In this document: positions 35,041 through 47,007 of the stretch, in pieces
Position numbering within the stretch: position 1 is the first letter of the stretch
Layout: the number at the start of each line of letters is the position of its first letter
Assembly: GCA_009746045.1 (NCBI GenBank)
Contig: RPFO01000015.1
Location: 3,227,836 to 3,291,835 of the forward strand
Direction: 5' to 3'
Length of the DNA: 64,000 nt
Origin: Mesostigma viride
Taxonomy: Eukaryota; Streptophyta; Mesostigmatophyceae; Mesostigmatales; Mesostigmataceae
Notes under the pieces: model-generated
Told to the model about the DNA's origin: nothing
The model's input: only the letters and a program-made list of their open reading frames with translations
Database searches by the model: none
Translations under genes and position numbers: made by a program

Positions 35041-36345
35041 TGACCGCGTATGGCATTCATAGCGATTCAGGCCGTGGTGCCCACAACCCTGTAACTAGGA
35101 CCTATGTCACGTCCGTGATCATTTGCGTCCGTGCACTCAAGAAGTTACGCGGTTGCCGTAATTGGAATCGTTACCGACGTTTGGTTGGTTCCGATTCAGT
35201 AGGCCGCAGGCTTTGTTCCTTGGGCCGGTGTGGAGCGCCGCGCCGGAAAGTCCTGAATTTCTAGAGTGACAGTCTTAGGTGACCTGACTTAGGTTCAGGC
35301 GCAAGACTTTGGGGCGCAAAGCCTTGGTGGCTTGCGCAATATTCCGGTGCGTGACATTTGGCAGTTATGAATCTTTTGTATTGTCCAGACGGAATGATGT
35401 TCAGTCCATCTGACAAAGCTAGATACGCAGATCGTAGAGTGCGGTGTGCTGGCTCGCACGTGGTTGTCGAACAAACTTGCTCTGCATTTTGCTGGCAGTC
35501 TAACTGCACGTCAGGCGGCTTGCTGGCAAATGCGACAGCGCATGGATGCCGGGATTTTTGGAGGTATTTAGGAGTAGCGCAGCGGCCATGGTGGTCGTTG
35601 TTCGCTCGTTTCTCTCCCTCACAACTGGTTTGTTGTCTTCATGGGGTTAAACTTCTCGAACAGCCCGGAGCAGCCCCCGTGAGTGGTTGCATGTCGTTGC
35701 CATGACGATGGTTGATAGGATTGACAGTGGTTTGATCCGGTTGGGATGTTGTTGGCATTGTGGACGAGAAACGTTCTGCTGACCCGGGAACAGTCCCGGG
35801 AAAGGGCCGGTTCGTCTTTTGGCCAGTGTGCCAGTAACTGGGACATGAGCGCAGAGTCACACAGTTGATATAGATTATGACGTAAGTAAACACTGTTGCG
35901 CCACAGTGGCGTCATGGTCGGTCTGTGGTGATTTTGATGGGTCTCAAGGATATGTAGTTACTCTTACAGTTGCGGCAGCACAACTCGGCATTCATTGTAA
36001 TTTGTCAAATGTTATGGAATGAATGGTTTGGGCATTGCTTTCATCATAAAGCATTATTGCAATCTTCATAATATAATCGGCTGGCTGCGCTGCCTGTCAT
36101 GAAGGTGGTGGTGCCGTCAAGGACCACACCTATCATTTCCACTAAATTTATAATATAGTGGATCACACACAAGAGTACTCTATTGCTATGGATATGCCTT
36201 CCAAGTGATAGGCTAGGATATAATGGCACGCAAACGCGACACCTAGATTAATTAATAAATTAATATTCATTAATTAATAGACACGTGACTGCGTCACGTG
36301 AGCATAAGTCCTCAGTGGGAGGGGAACATGGGATGGAATGGATTA
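35041..36345. other. region without a recognised gene
   Basis: An open frame of 115 codons at 35358-35705 on the plus strand is Cys-rich and matches nothing I know; it has no visible splice partners and may be chance. From 36240 to 36360 the sequence is repeat debris with (TTAA)n and CACGTGACTGCGTCACGTG, the tail block also found at 38240 and 34450. Confidence 0.3.
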
Positions 36346-36660
36346 ATTAATTAATTAATTAATTAGAAACATAACTCCGTTGGGAGTACATGTAGCACAT
36401 ATCCCGGAGAAGGGGCATATGGCTTTTAATACATTCTGGGCTACTTCCTGCAAGAGTGGAATGTAAGCAACACCTGCTCTAGGTGCCTCAAGGGCACCGG
36501 CACCACCATGCTGTCTCGGGTTCAACCCAACTAAGGGGATCCCGGCACGGGGGAGGAAGATCATCATGGCTACAAGAGCTAGGGCATGGCTTCTCAACAG
36601 AGAGCATCTCTCTGCATACTGCATAGCATGGCTAAATTCTTAATGCAACATTTATGGGGG

Positions 36661-37041
36661 CTGATTTCGATAGTACCGGCTACGCCCCCTTCTAAAGAAG
36701 GATTCAGCCGTGTTCAGCCCGTCTCACGGTGCGAGACTGAACAAGTCTCGCGTGCAGACACGTGTGTAGTACTCCTACACACAGATCTCGAGTGATTTAT
36801 CTAGTACCAAATCCGAAAGGCTTGCATCACTCCCCGGACAGGAGAACTTTTGCGGATGACTGTAGGTGTAAGTTGGCGATGCCATGGTAACCGGAGACGT
36901 CCGTCCTATAGTCAGCAAAATTGGTGCGAGAGGTCCCCAGTTCGATTCCGGTCGGATTCATTTGCAGATCGCGTTTTCCGCGTTTTCCGCGGCCCGGCAC
37001 TGAACGCAAAGGTTTTCACCTTTGCGGAGTGTCTGATCAGA
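36661..37041 (+). mobile_element. SINE-like retroposon, long copy
   Basis: It is flanked by the direct repeat ATTTATGGGGG at 36650-36660 and 37042-37052. It contains AGTTCGATTCC at about 36930, close to the Pol III B-box consensus GGTTCGANNCC. It ends TGTCTGATCAGA without a poly(A). A second copy lies at 48090-48373 in inverse orientation, and the last 45 bp recur at 48528-48572. I could not fold a complete tRNA from it, so tRNA ancestry is a guess. Confidence 0.65.
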
Positions 37042-37176
37042 ATTTATGGGGGTCCCATTATAGGCATGGCGTGGCTAAATTCTGAAGGCATCATCCATGG
37101 GGGCCATTATGGGCGCACATGCGCTGGGGCCGCGTGGTAGGCTAAGCCTTACTAATCTACACTACTGCTATATTTC

Positions 37177-37654
37177 CTAGACTGGGTTTGCTGAGGTGGC
37201 AGGGGGTGCCTGCCAGGGCTTGTGGTCGACGTGGATGACGTCCCCCTTCCAGTATACCGGTTTCCCCCCTGCGCTTTGCCGTATTTGGAGGTAGGTCGGC
37301 CATAGCTCACGTCGCCGTTGTTGCTGGGCCAGGGTCAGGTCGTCGTCCAGCGTGAAGTGAGTCCCCGAGAGCTTAGTTGCGGTTTTTAAGAAACAACAGC
37401 TTGTCCGCCATGTACTTAAAGGTGAGGAGCACGGGTGCCGGGCCAGCCTTACCCCGCGCGCGGGGGAGGCGAACAGCCGACATGTGCAGCTCACCAGTAA
37501 TGTGCATGCAGGAGTGAACCACTAACGCTTGGCTAGCGGTCACCGTTGCCTGCGAGGCCGCCGGAGGCGAAGCTGCAGCCGAAGCTGCAGGCGTATTTGC
37601 TTGGCTCATCGCAGCTTCCAAACTGCGATTCGTCGAGTGGCGTTTGTTCGACAT
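37177..37654 (-). pseudogene. LINE ORF1 protein, internally deleted
   Basis: The N-terminal 50 codons (M-S-N-K-R-H-S-T-N-R-S-L) are joined directly to the RRM-like part (E-L-H-M-S-A-V-R-L-P), so the coiled-coil region present in copy 3 is missing. A frameshift near 37375 separates this from the last part, F-T-L-D-D-D-L-T-L-A-Q-Q-Q-R-R-R-E-L-W-P. The order of the remaining blocks agrees with copies 1 and 3. Confidence 0.75.
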
Positions 37655-37774
37655 AATATTGCGTAATAGCTTAGGAAAATTATATCAGCATGTGCGTCAT
37701 AGAAAGACGCGCCGATTGTGATATTCACGGCTAAATTCGGTGCTCAAACGTGAAAGTTATGAGCTCCGCCGTCA

Positions 37775-38170
37775 TCCATGGCTACCTCGTGGCTCGTGGG
37801 CTCGTGGAATGGATGGTGTAAGCTATCTTGGCGCGAGCCCCCACAGAGTACAGCCCATAGAGCGTCCCAGAGGACAGAATCAAAAGCCTTGATGAAGTCG
37901 ATAAAGATCAGGATGGCGGGAAACTCACCAGGTTGCAGGAGAGCGATTTCCTCGAAGAGGCGACGCGCTACGAAGATGGCCATGACGGTGCTGCGCCCAG
38001 GACGAAAGCCCATTTGACTTTCCCCTAGGTGATGGTCGAGAGCAGAACGAAGGCGGTTGAGGATCATGCGCATGAACAACTTGAGTGCGGCGCTCTGGAT
38101 GCAGACTCCTCGGTATATTGGCGGGGTCATCAGGGGAACCTTTGTCGGGTAGTTGGCGGGGTCGTCAGGG
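37775..38170 (-). pseudogene. LINE reverse transcriptase, N-terminal RT fragment
   Basis: Read on the minus strand, this begins P-D-D-P-A-N-Y-P, continues Y-R-G-V-C-I-Q-S-A-A-L-K-L-F, has G-F-R-P-G-R-S-T and F-I-D-F-I-K-A-F-D-S-V. These are the first RT blocks of a non-LTR retrotransposon, including the first catalytic aspartate. The later YADD block is not here. The fragment ends at the border with ORF1 copy 2, which suggests rearrangement or template switching. Confidence 0.8.
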
Positions 38171-38194
38171 GAGGACCTAGATAGCTTACATCAT

Positions 38195-39535
38195 CCATTC
38201 CATCCCATGTTCCCCTCCCACTGAGGACTTATGCTCACGTGACGCAGTCACGTGTCTATTAATTAATTAATTAATGGACAAGCCAGGCCGGCTCCCAGGG
38301 CACAAACCCATCCTCCCTTTGATAGCTGTCGCGTTCTGAACCATTTCGTTAATGCTGCAAGTGCCTTCACGAGGGCCTGCGGGGGGGTTGTATGAGCTAG
38401 ACGCAAGCGAAACGTGACGAGACAGAGTTGATGCATTTATTGTATGTCCGGGCAGGCGCTGTCTAGGCAGCGGGACGTCCGGACGTGGGATGCCGATCTG
38501 CAATAATCAATTCAAAACACGTAAGCTGCGTCACATGAGCGTAAATCCTCTTGAAATGATGTGGATCGAGATAGAGACAGAGGTGGAAGGCCTGTCTAGC
38601 TTCTAGTCGCATGCAGGGTTGCAGGAGCCACGGCCCGTCTGACTATGTCTACCGAATTGAGTCACACCCGGTTTCCCCCACATAGCCGGGATTCGGGGTT
38701 GGTATCTTCCATAACCACCTGCCATCTATCTTTGCGAGTTGGTAGGGAAGGTGCGCATCACCCGTCACGGACGTAATTGTGTCAACCAGGGCTCTGTCCC
38801 CTAGACGAGTACTCGTTATTAGCTCCATGTAACAGAATAAAATGGTGGCCTCTGCTCCACTAAATGCACAGATCTTTTACCTCCTGTCATTAAAGACAGA
38901 ACGGACTTATCAAACCCCAAGTAATTAATTAATTGATTAGACTCGTGCTCCCGTTGGGGAGTCACGGAGCATTAACCCCGATGGATGGATGGATGGATGG
39001 ATGGATGGGTGCAATCAAACCCCAAGAGACAGGGGAGATTCCTAGCACTCTCTAGGAATCGTAGAGGGTGGTCGTTTCCCGTCTAGAGGCCTTTCCTACG
39101 AGACGATACTTACGCGGTAGAGAGCGGTAGTCCCCTTTTGGTCGGGCGTCTCTCTGCTTGTTCATACAGACACAAGACTTCCTGTCTATCGGATATATGG
39201 CTGTGTAATAACAGGGCCTGAAGTGAGCATGTTTGGTTTATATTAGAAATAACTTCACATAATTGGGGGTATCCGCCTGATGGCTATGGTGACAAACAGG
39301 CAAAGCTTATGTCCCCGCCGACACAGAGGAGTCCAACGCAATCCTACAGGTCTCAGCCAATCAGAACACAGACGAACCGGTTACTGGTTCTCTCTCTGTA
39401 TGCTTTGCACCCCTAACTTACGAAAAATACTAACTGACATAAGTCAGATTACACATAGATTCCAAGGTGCTGTCCCGTACCGTCCAGGCACAACACCGTG
39501 ACCCCCGCCAAAATTTGTCTTATTAAACTGTCATT
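38195..39535. other. LINE tails and debris, no gene
   Basis: This holds a tail block with TCACGTGACGCAGTCACGTG and (TTAA)n at 38236-38275. A family-B-like 3' flank lies at 38520-38760, similar to 34440-34640. An inverted LINE tail at 38930-39010 carries the hairpin CTCCC-GTTG-GGGAG and (GGAT)n. No coding frame of note is present. Confidence 0.5.
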
Positions 39536-39539
39536 CACC

Positions 39540-40800
39540 AAAGAGATGGTGACGTGGTGCCTGTTCCTGAGCGTGTGGTGGCGGTTATCGCTGCTACTCA
39601 TAGAATCTTGGATCGCGGTTTTACATACTACCGCGAACTTAGTTCTGTGGTTGAGAAGTGGGTGTGGATGGAGGTGCCTCGCCTTTGCCCTGACAGCTTG
39701 CCGCTGGTCTTCTTTTTTGTTGACTATACCAAGGCCTTTGACACGTTCCTCTGGGAGGCTCTTTGGGCCATCCTAGCTCTGGATCGGGTACCACCATGCA
39801 GCGTTTATTGCTGCCATTCGTCGACTGTGTGAGGGCGCACAGGCAGTAGTGCGGACTGCGGAAGGCACCACCCCACCATTCCCCCTTCACCACGGGGTGT
39901 AGCAAGGTTGTGTCCTGTCCCCTGATATCTGTTCATTATTGTCGTGGATCACGTCATCATGCGTCGGGCACGTGCGCGCTTTACTGCTCTTACGGGGTTC
40001 GAGCCCGGCTTGGACATCCTTAACGAGCGCGAACACGGCGGCGTTGTCCCCGGCTACCGCCTGTCCCACCTGATTTATGCGGATGATACCACCCTCAATG
40101 CGCGCCCCGAGCACATTCAGACCTGGCTGGACTGTCTGGGCTTGGAGGCGAGGGCGGTGGGGTTGGAGATTAGTGTCAAAACTGAGGCGATGGTGATTGG
40201 GGCTTCCAGTCGCCCGCCTCTGCCGCGGCTGCTAGACGGGACGGAGGTCCCGTTCCGTGATCGCTTCAAACTGCTGGGGAGCATGCCGCCCCGACACCGC
40301 CGACGATGTGGACACCCGCATCGGCCTGGCCTGGGCTAGGCATCGTTCGCTCAAAACCTACTGGCACTCGAAGGCCCTCGGCGAGCACCGCAAGCGCATG
40401 CTCCCCAAGGTCCTGGTCCTCACGGTGCTCACCCGTATGGCGCCGAGGCATGGATGCTCACGGACACGCTGGCCGCCAAGCTAGACGGCACAGTTTACAG
40501 GATGCTCCGTCAGGCCCTGAACGTAGGGTTTTCCACGCAGAGATCTTTAGAATCTTTGTACCAGGGCATCCCTCGCATTTCGGATGAGATTATAGACAGC
40601 GTAGGATAGCATTTGTAGGACATCTTGCTCGCACCAGCCAGGTAGACGCCGACCTCGGTCTGGCCGGCCCCCAGCGGCTTGGCCAGCCAGGGCGGCATAT
40701 TCTGACCTGGCCTGGCCCCAAGGACATACCTAAGAAGTTAGGCAAACATGTCATGACCTACCCACAGCAGTTGCTGGCCGACCTAGTGGTCCGGCCAGCC
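39540..40800 (+). pseudogene. LINE ORF2 reverse transcriptase, several frameshifts
   Basis: Frames joined by eye give F-F-V-D-Y-T-K-A-F-D-T (first catalytic block, near 39705), then Y-A-D-D-T-T (catalytic YADD, near 40078), L-L-G-S, and later Q-R-R/H-L-A-R-T-S-Q-V-D blocks to 40760. The frame is broken at least near 39830, 40285 and 40600. It is the longest stretch of this LINE family here that keeps both catalytic blocks. It is closely related to the copies at 55670 and 56800. Confidence 0.8.
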
Positions 40801-40899
40801 CCTAGGCACACCTGGAATTGTACTACAACACAAGTACAAATTGACTTTTTTTCAACTTTGTTATTTTGTACCTCCCTTAGGTCCAAAGCTAGGAGGTAA

Positions 40900-41224
40900 G
40901 TGTCTCATCATGTTTTGACACCGGCACACCGGCACACCGGCACACCGGCACACCGGCACACCATAAAACTACCATTTTATGATTTTGTATGGTGTCACAA
41001 GGTAACCTAACGTCCAATACTAATGTTTAGGGTTTAGAAGCACTGCCTAACGTGGTGTGCCACTGTGCCACCGGCACACCGGCACACCGGCACACCGGCA
41101 CACCGGCACACCGGCACACCGGCACACCATGCCACCATAAAACTACCATTTTATGATTTTGTATGGTGTCACAAGGTAACCTAACGTCCAATACTAATGT
41201 TATAATGTCCACAAGCACTGCCTA
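40900..41224. repeat. satellite M array, left part, with octamer (CCGGCACA)n
   Basis: The repeating unit contains ATAAAACTACCATTTTATGA, GGTGTCACAAGGTAACCTAA, CGTCCAATACTAATGTTATA, GCACTGCCTAACGTGG and a variable array of 8-bp units, here CCGGCACA (40919-40962 and 41071-41128). The array continues after the 6.7-kb transposon at 47956. The last intact unit is cut at CTGCC-TA by that transposon. Confidence 0.8.
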
Positions 41225-41750
41225 CACCGGGAAGGGGGGTGTGACATTTTGTGATATTTTGTGACATATCACGTGACATTTTGTGATGTGGATGTGACAA
41301 AATGTGACACTTTGTGATTTTTTGTGACAAAACTGTGATATTCTGTGACATTTCGTGATAAATCATGTGATAAAACCAGCATATTCTGTGATTATCTTTG
41401 TGACAAAAACAAGGAATTTATCACAAAATATCAATGTCACGACTTGACAAAACGCACTGACAAAATCCGTGACATTATCACTGATATATCACGAAAAAAG
41501 GGTGACAAATCCGTGACATTATCACGAAAAAAGGGTGACAAATCCGTGACATTATCACTGATATATCAGGAAAAAAAGGGTGACGAAATCCGTGACATTG
41601 TCACTGATATATCAGGAAAAAAAGGGTGACAAAGCCGTGACAATGTCACTGATAAATCTAGGGAGAAAACAGTGACATAAAACCACGGGCGATCATGACA
41701 TATCACACAGATATATCGTGACATATCACACAGATATATCAGAACACATT
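41225..41750. repeat. left subterminal motif array of the 6.7-kb transposon
   Basis: Copies of GTGACA, TGTGATAT and TGATATATCA are repeated with spacers. From 41490 on there are four related units of about 45-60 bp (ATCCGTGACATTATCAC and GAAAAAAGGGTGACAAA). In known DNA transposons such regions bind transposase. Confidence 0.7.
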
Positions 41751-42039
41751 CCAAAGCAAAACGGATGAAAAGCACACCTCGCGATTTCTTTATTACAAAT
41801 ATAAAGATAAATGTAACAGATCTTCATTCTTCATTCTTGATTCTTCATTCTTCAACAGTGATTATCGATCAGTGACAATTTGCAAACGCCGGCTTGGCGC
41901 TTGTCGTTGCGTGACAGAAATCTCAGAATGTTCCTGGAATGCAATAAAAAACGCACATGCGCAAGAAACATGAACGGATGGTTGGTGTCAGCTGTCTCAT
42001 CTGCCACCGCACCCTAGAAAACCAATTCATGAACAAGAA

Positions 42040-42158
42040 AGCGCTCGATATAGATCAAGAAAACAAAAACAAACCTGCGCAGCCGTGGCGCCTAGATGAC
42101 GATGTTAAGTGGACGACGACGAGGAGGCCGGCACCTTGTCTCCCTGTGAGCAGAAAAA
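42040..42158 (-). other. possible terminal exon inside the transposon, minus strand
   Basis: On the minus strand a T-rich tract ends in CTGCTCACAG and is followed by G-D-K-V-P-A-S-S-S-S-S-T and a stop at about 42109-42107. It looks like a short last exon. I could not link it to other exons. Confidence 0.2.
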
Positions 42159-42289
42159 AAAAGGCAAGTTTGAACACTCAAGATTTGTCATAGCCTTTCA
42201 CAGCCTCGATCAATAGAAATGTTGCACATCAAAATCAATGTGTTGCCTAGAACATCCTTGAATGGGTTTCAAGAACAGCAAGGCGGCCT

Positions 42290-42515
42290 CCCCCGCCCGC
42301 AAACTCATAATCCCAGTGTTTACAACCCCCTCATGAGGGGGTTGTAAAATTGCAATCAGTCATTAAAAAAAAAAAAAAATCCCAGTTTCACACACTGCCC
42401 ACTCATAAATAATCCCAGTTTCCCACAGCCCCCACTCAGCCCACTCTGACATAAACCACCCCAGTTTAGACACCCCCTCTCATGAATAAGCCCAGTTTCC
42501 CACAGTCACCTGGGA
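42290..42515. repeat. degenerate CCCAGTTTC repeat with a perfect 28-bp palindrome
   Basis: The sequence CTCATAATCCCAGTTTCCCACA recurs about four times with drift. Between copies, 42320-42347 reads TTACAACCCCCTCA and its exact reverse complement, a perfect palindrome without a spacer. It lies inside the 6.7-kb transposon. Confidence 0.7.
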
Positions 42516-42829
42516 GACCGCGCAACCTGGGGTCAGTCAGGTCAGTCACAGCCGGTGCGGCGCTAGATTACAATACCGGTCCGATGTAGTGTAGTGGGGT
42601 GGGTGGGGTGGGGGTGGGGTGGGGGAAGGGGGGGGGGGTTCCCCTCTCCTTTGGTGGGTGTCAAGGGGGACATTGGTAGGGGTTGATGATTTAGTAGTTG
42701 TGGAACGCAGTTGTAAATGTGGGTAGCTCGTGCGTAGGTCACAGGTTCTTGTGAGGGGTGGGGATGCTTGGGTTGCCGTGGTGGCTTGCCTACGGTACGT
42801 AGGTGCCTGAATACAGTGGTGGGCAGGTG

Positions 42830-42998
42830 CACTTCGTGCACCCAGAGCAGGTGGCAGTTTACATTCCCCCACCTGCAAGAAATAGCCAAGAGTGTATTAA
42901 AGGCCATATGCCCCTTCTCAGGGCTAAGTGCTACATATACTCCCAACGGAGTTATGTTCCTAATTAATTAATTAATTAATTAATTAATTAATTAATGG
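42830..42998 (+). mobile_element. 5'-truncated 3' end of an ORF1-only element
   Basis: This matches the 3' region of the ORF1-only family: GCCATATGCCCCTTCTCAGG, then the hairpin CTCCCAACGGAG at 42940-42951, GTTATGTTCC and a (TAAT)n tail of about 36 bp. It is nested inside the 6.7-kb transposon and so is younger than that insertion. Confidence 0.75.
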
Positions 42999-42999
42999 T

Positions 43000-43570
43000 A
43001 CGTAGGCGGGCTTGGCGATGGTCTATGCAGCAGGGTCAGTTATGGTTGAGTGGACAAGGGGTTGGTTGCCCCGGAGGCCGGGGTGGGCGGGGTTGGTTAT
43101 GGTTCACGTGGATGGTGGGGTGGAGTCATCGTATATTAGGGCAGCGGGGGGTGGGGTCACTGGGCGGGGTGCAATGGTGTAGGGGAACCTCGTTGTGGGG
43201 CGGTAGGGTGGTTTAGTGGATGGTTTGCGATGTTGGTGTGGAATGTGGTGGAGGTAATACGGAAGGGTGGTAGTCACATAGGTTGGCTAGGGGGACTCAA
43301 AAAGTGGATGGTCGGGTGGGTCAGCGTATGGTTTGGGAAGGAGGGCAGTGTATGGTTTGGGGAGGAGGGCGGTGTTACGGTGTTGTGGGGGACCTCAGGG
43401 TGGGGGCGAGAGTGGTCCGTAGTCAGGGGGGGATGGATAGCGGCATGTGGATGTCCGTAATGTATCTTTGTGGGTGGGGTGGGTATGGAACAGGCAGGGG
43501 AGTGGGGCGAGTGGGGGTTAGCAGGGTGGAGGGTGCTGGCATTGTGGCGGGATGGTTGGAGGCACATGGA
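43000..43570. repeat. G-rich degenerate region
   Basis: The plus strand is very rich in GGGT/GTGG and poor in C, with loose repeats of GGAGGGCGGTGT and TATGGTTTGGG. Open frames here on both strands follow from the composition. No protein signature is seen. Confidence 0.6.
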
Positions 43571-43773
43571 CACACATAATGGCAAGAGTAACTGCATGCA
43601 TAGCAACATGGGACCAGCTGTTCCGAGAACATCTGCAACCCTCACCATGCAACAACCAACAGCAACCGGCAACTGCCAACAGTGACAACGTTCGCAAGAT
43701 GTGACGCCAAGGCCATTGGAGATCCTGATGTAATTTCGGGGGGTTCCTAGTCCTGCCGTGTACTTAACTTAAT

Positions 43774-44270
43774 TCAGGGCCGCACACTTCGTGTGGTGCA
43801 GTGGTGCAGCGAGGGCTCATGGCCGGTATGGTGGTAGCCGGTAGGTGAAGACCTTGCTGCGAATCGAGGGCGTGATATTGCATGGGAAAATGATGCCGAG
43901 AGTCTCAGGGCGTCTCGCGTGGTGACAGCTGCAGCGTGTGGGCCGAGGAGCTCGAGATGCAGGTCTCGTCGGTACATGTGGGCCACTGGTGAGGGCGCCA
44001 ATGTGATGGAGGCCTTTCCATCGTGCCAGTTGGACATCACTCAACAGCCAAAGGGGCGGCTGCATTGGCGGTGGGGCTAGAATTCTGGTAACTGCACAGA
44101 ATTGACCCAAGAAAGCTCGAATCGCGGGCATGGGCAGGCGAGGTAAAAGAGGGAAACATTGCGCCAGCGGTTGAGGAAAGAAGGCCTGTTTACAGTGCTG
44201 GGCCTCAGAAGGAGTCGAGGCGTCGGCTCAGTTGGCAGGGCGACGATAAGTCTGTCAAAGCTGCGCATGG
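43774..44270 (-). other. unrecognised coding-like stretch in the transposon
   Basis: Three overlapping minus-strand frames (44268-44077, 44131-43817, 44040-43774) have a composition more protein-like than their surroundings, for example F-L-N-R-W-R-N-V-S-L-F-Y-L-A-C-P-C-P. None matches a family I know. It may be a decayed gene carried by the transposon. Confidence 0.2.
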
Positions 44271-46920
44271 GTGGCGCAATGAGAGCTCATTAGGAAGGTC
44301 TCGCGCAGGAGGTTTCGATAGGCTAAAATTTTTCTCAGTCCTCGAAGATTAGGCGGGTGAAAATCGTAAATCCGCCATAGCCGCCATTTAAAAAATTTTC
44401 CCGCTTTCCATGGGATATACTGCCTAGCCTTACAGTAGCCAAATGGATTTGCGTGCGCCTCAGTCCATGCACCTAGTCGTTCGCCATCGGTTTCGGCGCA
44501 ATATTTGAATTTTGCGCAAGGATCCTGACGGGTTGATTCCAGACTTGCGCTTGTTGCGAAAGATTATTGATTTATTTTGTCCATTCATTCCAGACTCCCA
44601 AGCTAGGGGCCGCCGTCGACTGTAGTCTGAACGGTACGGCTAACAGTTACGATGCCAGGCCAGCAGCAAGCGGTCAAAACCAAGCGATACTAGAGAGTCA
44701 TGTCAGTCGTCTTTTTACTGGTTTCGTCACTCAGTTATTCCTCATGTATGTCAAACTACTTCTACTTGGGAAGATATGTAGTAGCGGCGAATCGGAAGTG
44801 GAAGTGGGCAGGGGGGGGCGGGAAGTACGACTGATGCAATATACCGTACGTTAGTTATCGTCACAAAGCGAGTGACTGACGATAGTAAAGGGCCTCTAAT
44901 GACGACAGTGATGACGATAGTATTTGGCACTGATGAGTGATGACAGGAAGAGCGATGACCCCAAGTTACCAGACTTTGCGACGTTGATGAGACTTAGCGA
45001 ATTGCGAGCCCTCATTCCAGTGGTTGCGCGGGTGTTACCGTTGAAGTTGAAGAAAAAAAAACTTGACTTGAACATCTATCCACGCTGCACAGGTGGGAAA
45101 GGTGGAAGGGAGCTGCGATCGGCTCGCAGCCAAGGCGGGATTATGTGCCTTTTGATTTCCAGCAATGTCGCTTCTGTATGAACGCACGTGGTGGTTGGAA
45201 TAGGAGCATAGGCTTACTGATGACCGTCGTGATTTATGTAGCCATTAGGGCGTCGTCTTAAATGAATTCAGGAGCGAGCTCGGACAAGGCTACAAGCAGC
45301 CATCGGGGGAGAAACATAGGCATGGTCTGGAATAAAGCTTCAATCGATCTGTTCGCTCAGTGGTAGGCACAGCACATTCGGACATCCAGAAGCTGCCCAC
45401 TCTTTACCAGTTGAGGTGAGCAAGGAATTCCTCGCCTGAAATTCTAATAAGTTTGCATCGACTTTAACATGCATGCCGTACGCACGTGGCATTCTCACGT
45501 ATCGCCCTAGGGCCAAGGCTGCTATGGGCCGCTCGGTTTCATGCCAAGTTAGCCGTGCTTGCCATGAATGCTGCAGCAGTTTCACTATCTCATTCGTACA
45601 AGGTCAATAGACTATGCAAACGACATCCGATTTAGTTTTCATGAAGGGCATAACCTTGTTCAGATTGAGAGTTGCATGGCATGGGCTGCTCTTGCGCCAC
45701 TTTCCTTGTCTTAACCTACTGATTCTCTGTTTATGCTTTCGGTCGTTATACATTCGTATGTGTGCATCTGTGCTGCCATTGTGGTGTCAATTTTGCGCGT
45801 GTACTTGTGATGCCTGATACCGTTGGACTTGCACGCGGCCCCATCGCATGTGGCAGCGACAAGCTCTTGGTCGCCTGTCCAGCGCGGCGAATTCTTGATG
45901 GTGAGCAACGGTGATCATTCTTTATGTAGTGCTCATTCCTCAAATTATCAACGTGCTGTGCGTGTCAGCCACCATTGGCCTTGTTCTTCCAGCTTCCGTG
46001 CATGATTTTTTTGTAGCCCGCTGGTGATGCTCTGAGCTACAAATAGTTTGCATTATTTGTCCCAATTCCTTCGCTGTCGGTAGAATCTTCTTTGCAATCC
46101 AGTAGCCTTGGTTGACATTCGTGGCATTGCTGGACTATATCTCGCTTCCTTGCATGGGTAGCATCTTTGCATATTTATCCTTTTTGCTCAGATCACAGCT
46201 TTTTGTCATTCCCTCCCCCCCGCTCCCCACCCTGAACGACTCCTGCTAGTGTCAACTGCAGACGTAGAGCCTTCAGCCTCGTTAGAGTTCATCCTACCTG
46301 TAACGGGGCATATTGTTGTTGATTGGCCTTGCATTTTCTTGGCACTATTCAGGCGTTTCTTTCTTATTGCCGTATTAACCATACAGAGATTGCAATGAAG
46401 TAGATTGTGAGGCCTCTTGGCATGTTAGGGAACCTTTGCGACTCCAGGATTTCTGGGTGTGCAGTTCCCTACAACTTGTGAGGCATGTAGATACAATTTA
46501 GGTGAACATCTATGGCCAATTTTTTTTCTCGAGCACCCCTGTCTCTCTCTTGGCCCAGTATCTCACCTTTCTTTGTCCTAAAATTAGGCCGGTACTCATA
46601 GATAGCCACGCAACTGCTGCGATCTCCCCCGCATCCTTACATACAAGTGAACTGAAGTCATGCAAAGTTGTTGGCACGTCCAGCGCGTAGCGTTCATCTC
46701 ACTAACAAATTTTTGTGTGTACCGATGCGTGCTTTGCCGGATGATGTATTTTTGTCTTGCATGCAGGCAATATACCTAACACAGTCGGGCCGGGCACATC
46801 CGTCAGTCCAACACGGCGAGAGGCCACATGCGGATGCAGATTTTGTAGGCTCTGAGCCTTCAATGGTCACATTGCCGTCGCACTTGACAGTGTCCTGTGA
46901 TTGTTTCTAGAGAGTCATCC

Positions 46921-47007
46921 AGTTACTTCAGCAATGGTGGCTGGGACAGCCCTCGTGATGGTTTCGGTGATGATGAGGATGATGACTTTGATGACGAGGA
47001 CTGTTGA
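46921..47007 (+). other. possible last exon with an acidic tail, in the transposon
   Basis: After an AG at 46918-46919 the frame reads Y-F-S-N-G-G-W-D-S-P-R-D-G-F-G, then a run of Asp/Glu ending D-E-D-C and TGA. An acidic C-terminal tail of this kind is common in nuclear proteins. Upstream, 46760-46830 (Q-S-G-R-A-H-P-S-V-Q-H-G-E-R-P) may be another exon. The rest of the gene could not be assembled. Confidence 0.3.

Larger units (their letters stand above)
36350..37800 (-). mobile_element. ORF1-only LINE derivative, copy 2, with a SINE-like insertion
   Basis: On the minus strand it has the same 5' leader as copies 1 and 3 (about 37800 to 37655), a shortened ORF1 (37654-37177), and the common 3' region ending in CTCCCAACGGAG at 36386-36375 and a TTAA tail. 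The 3' region is split by a 381-bp insertion (36661-37041) with an 11-bp target duplication. Its 5' end abuts an RT fragment in the same orientation (37775-38170). Confidence 0.75.

Noticed and set aside
36827-37009. 60-codon frame conserved between 36827-37009 and 48122-48304
   Set aside because: The conservation is that of the SINE-like repeat itself; there is no independent sign of coding.
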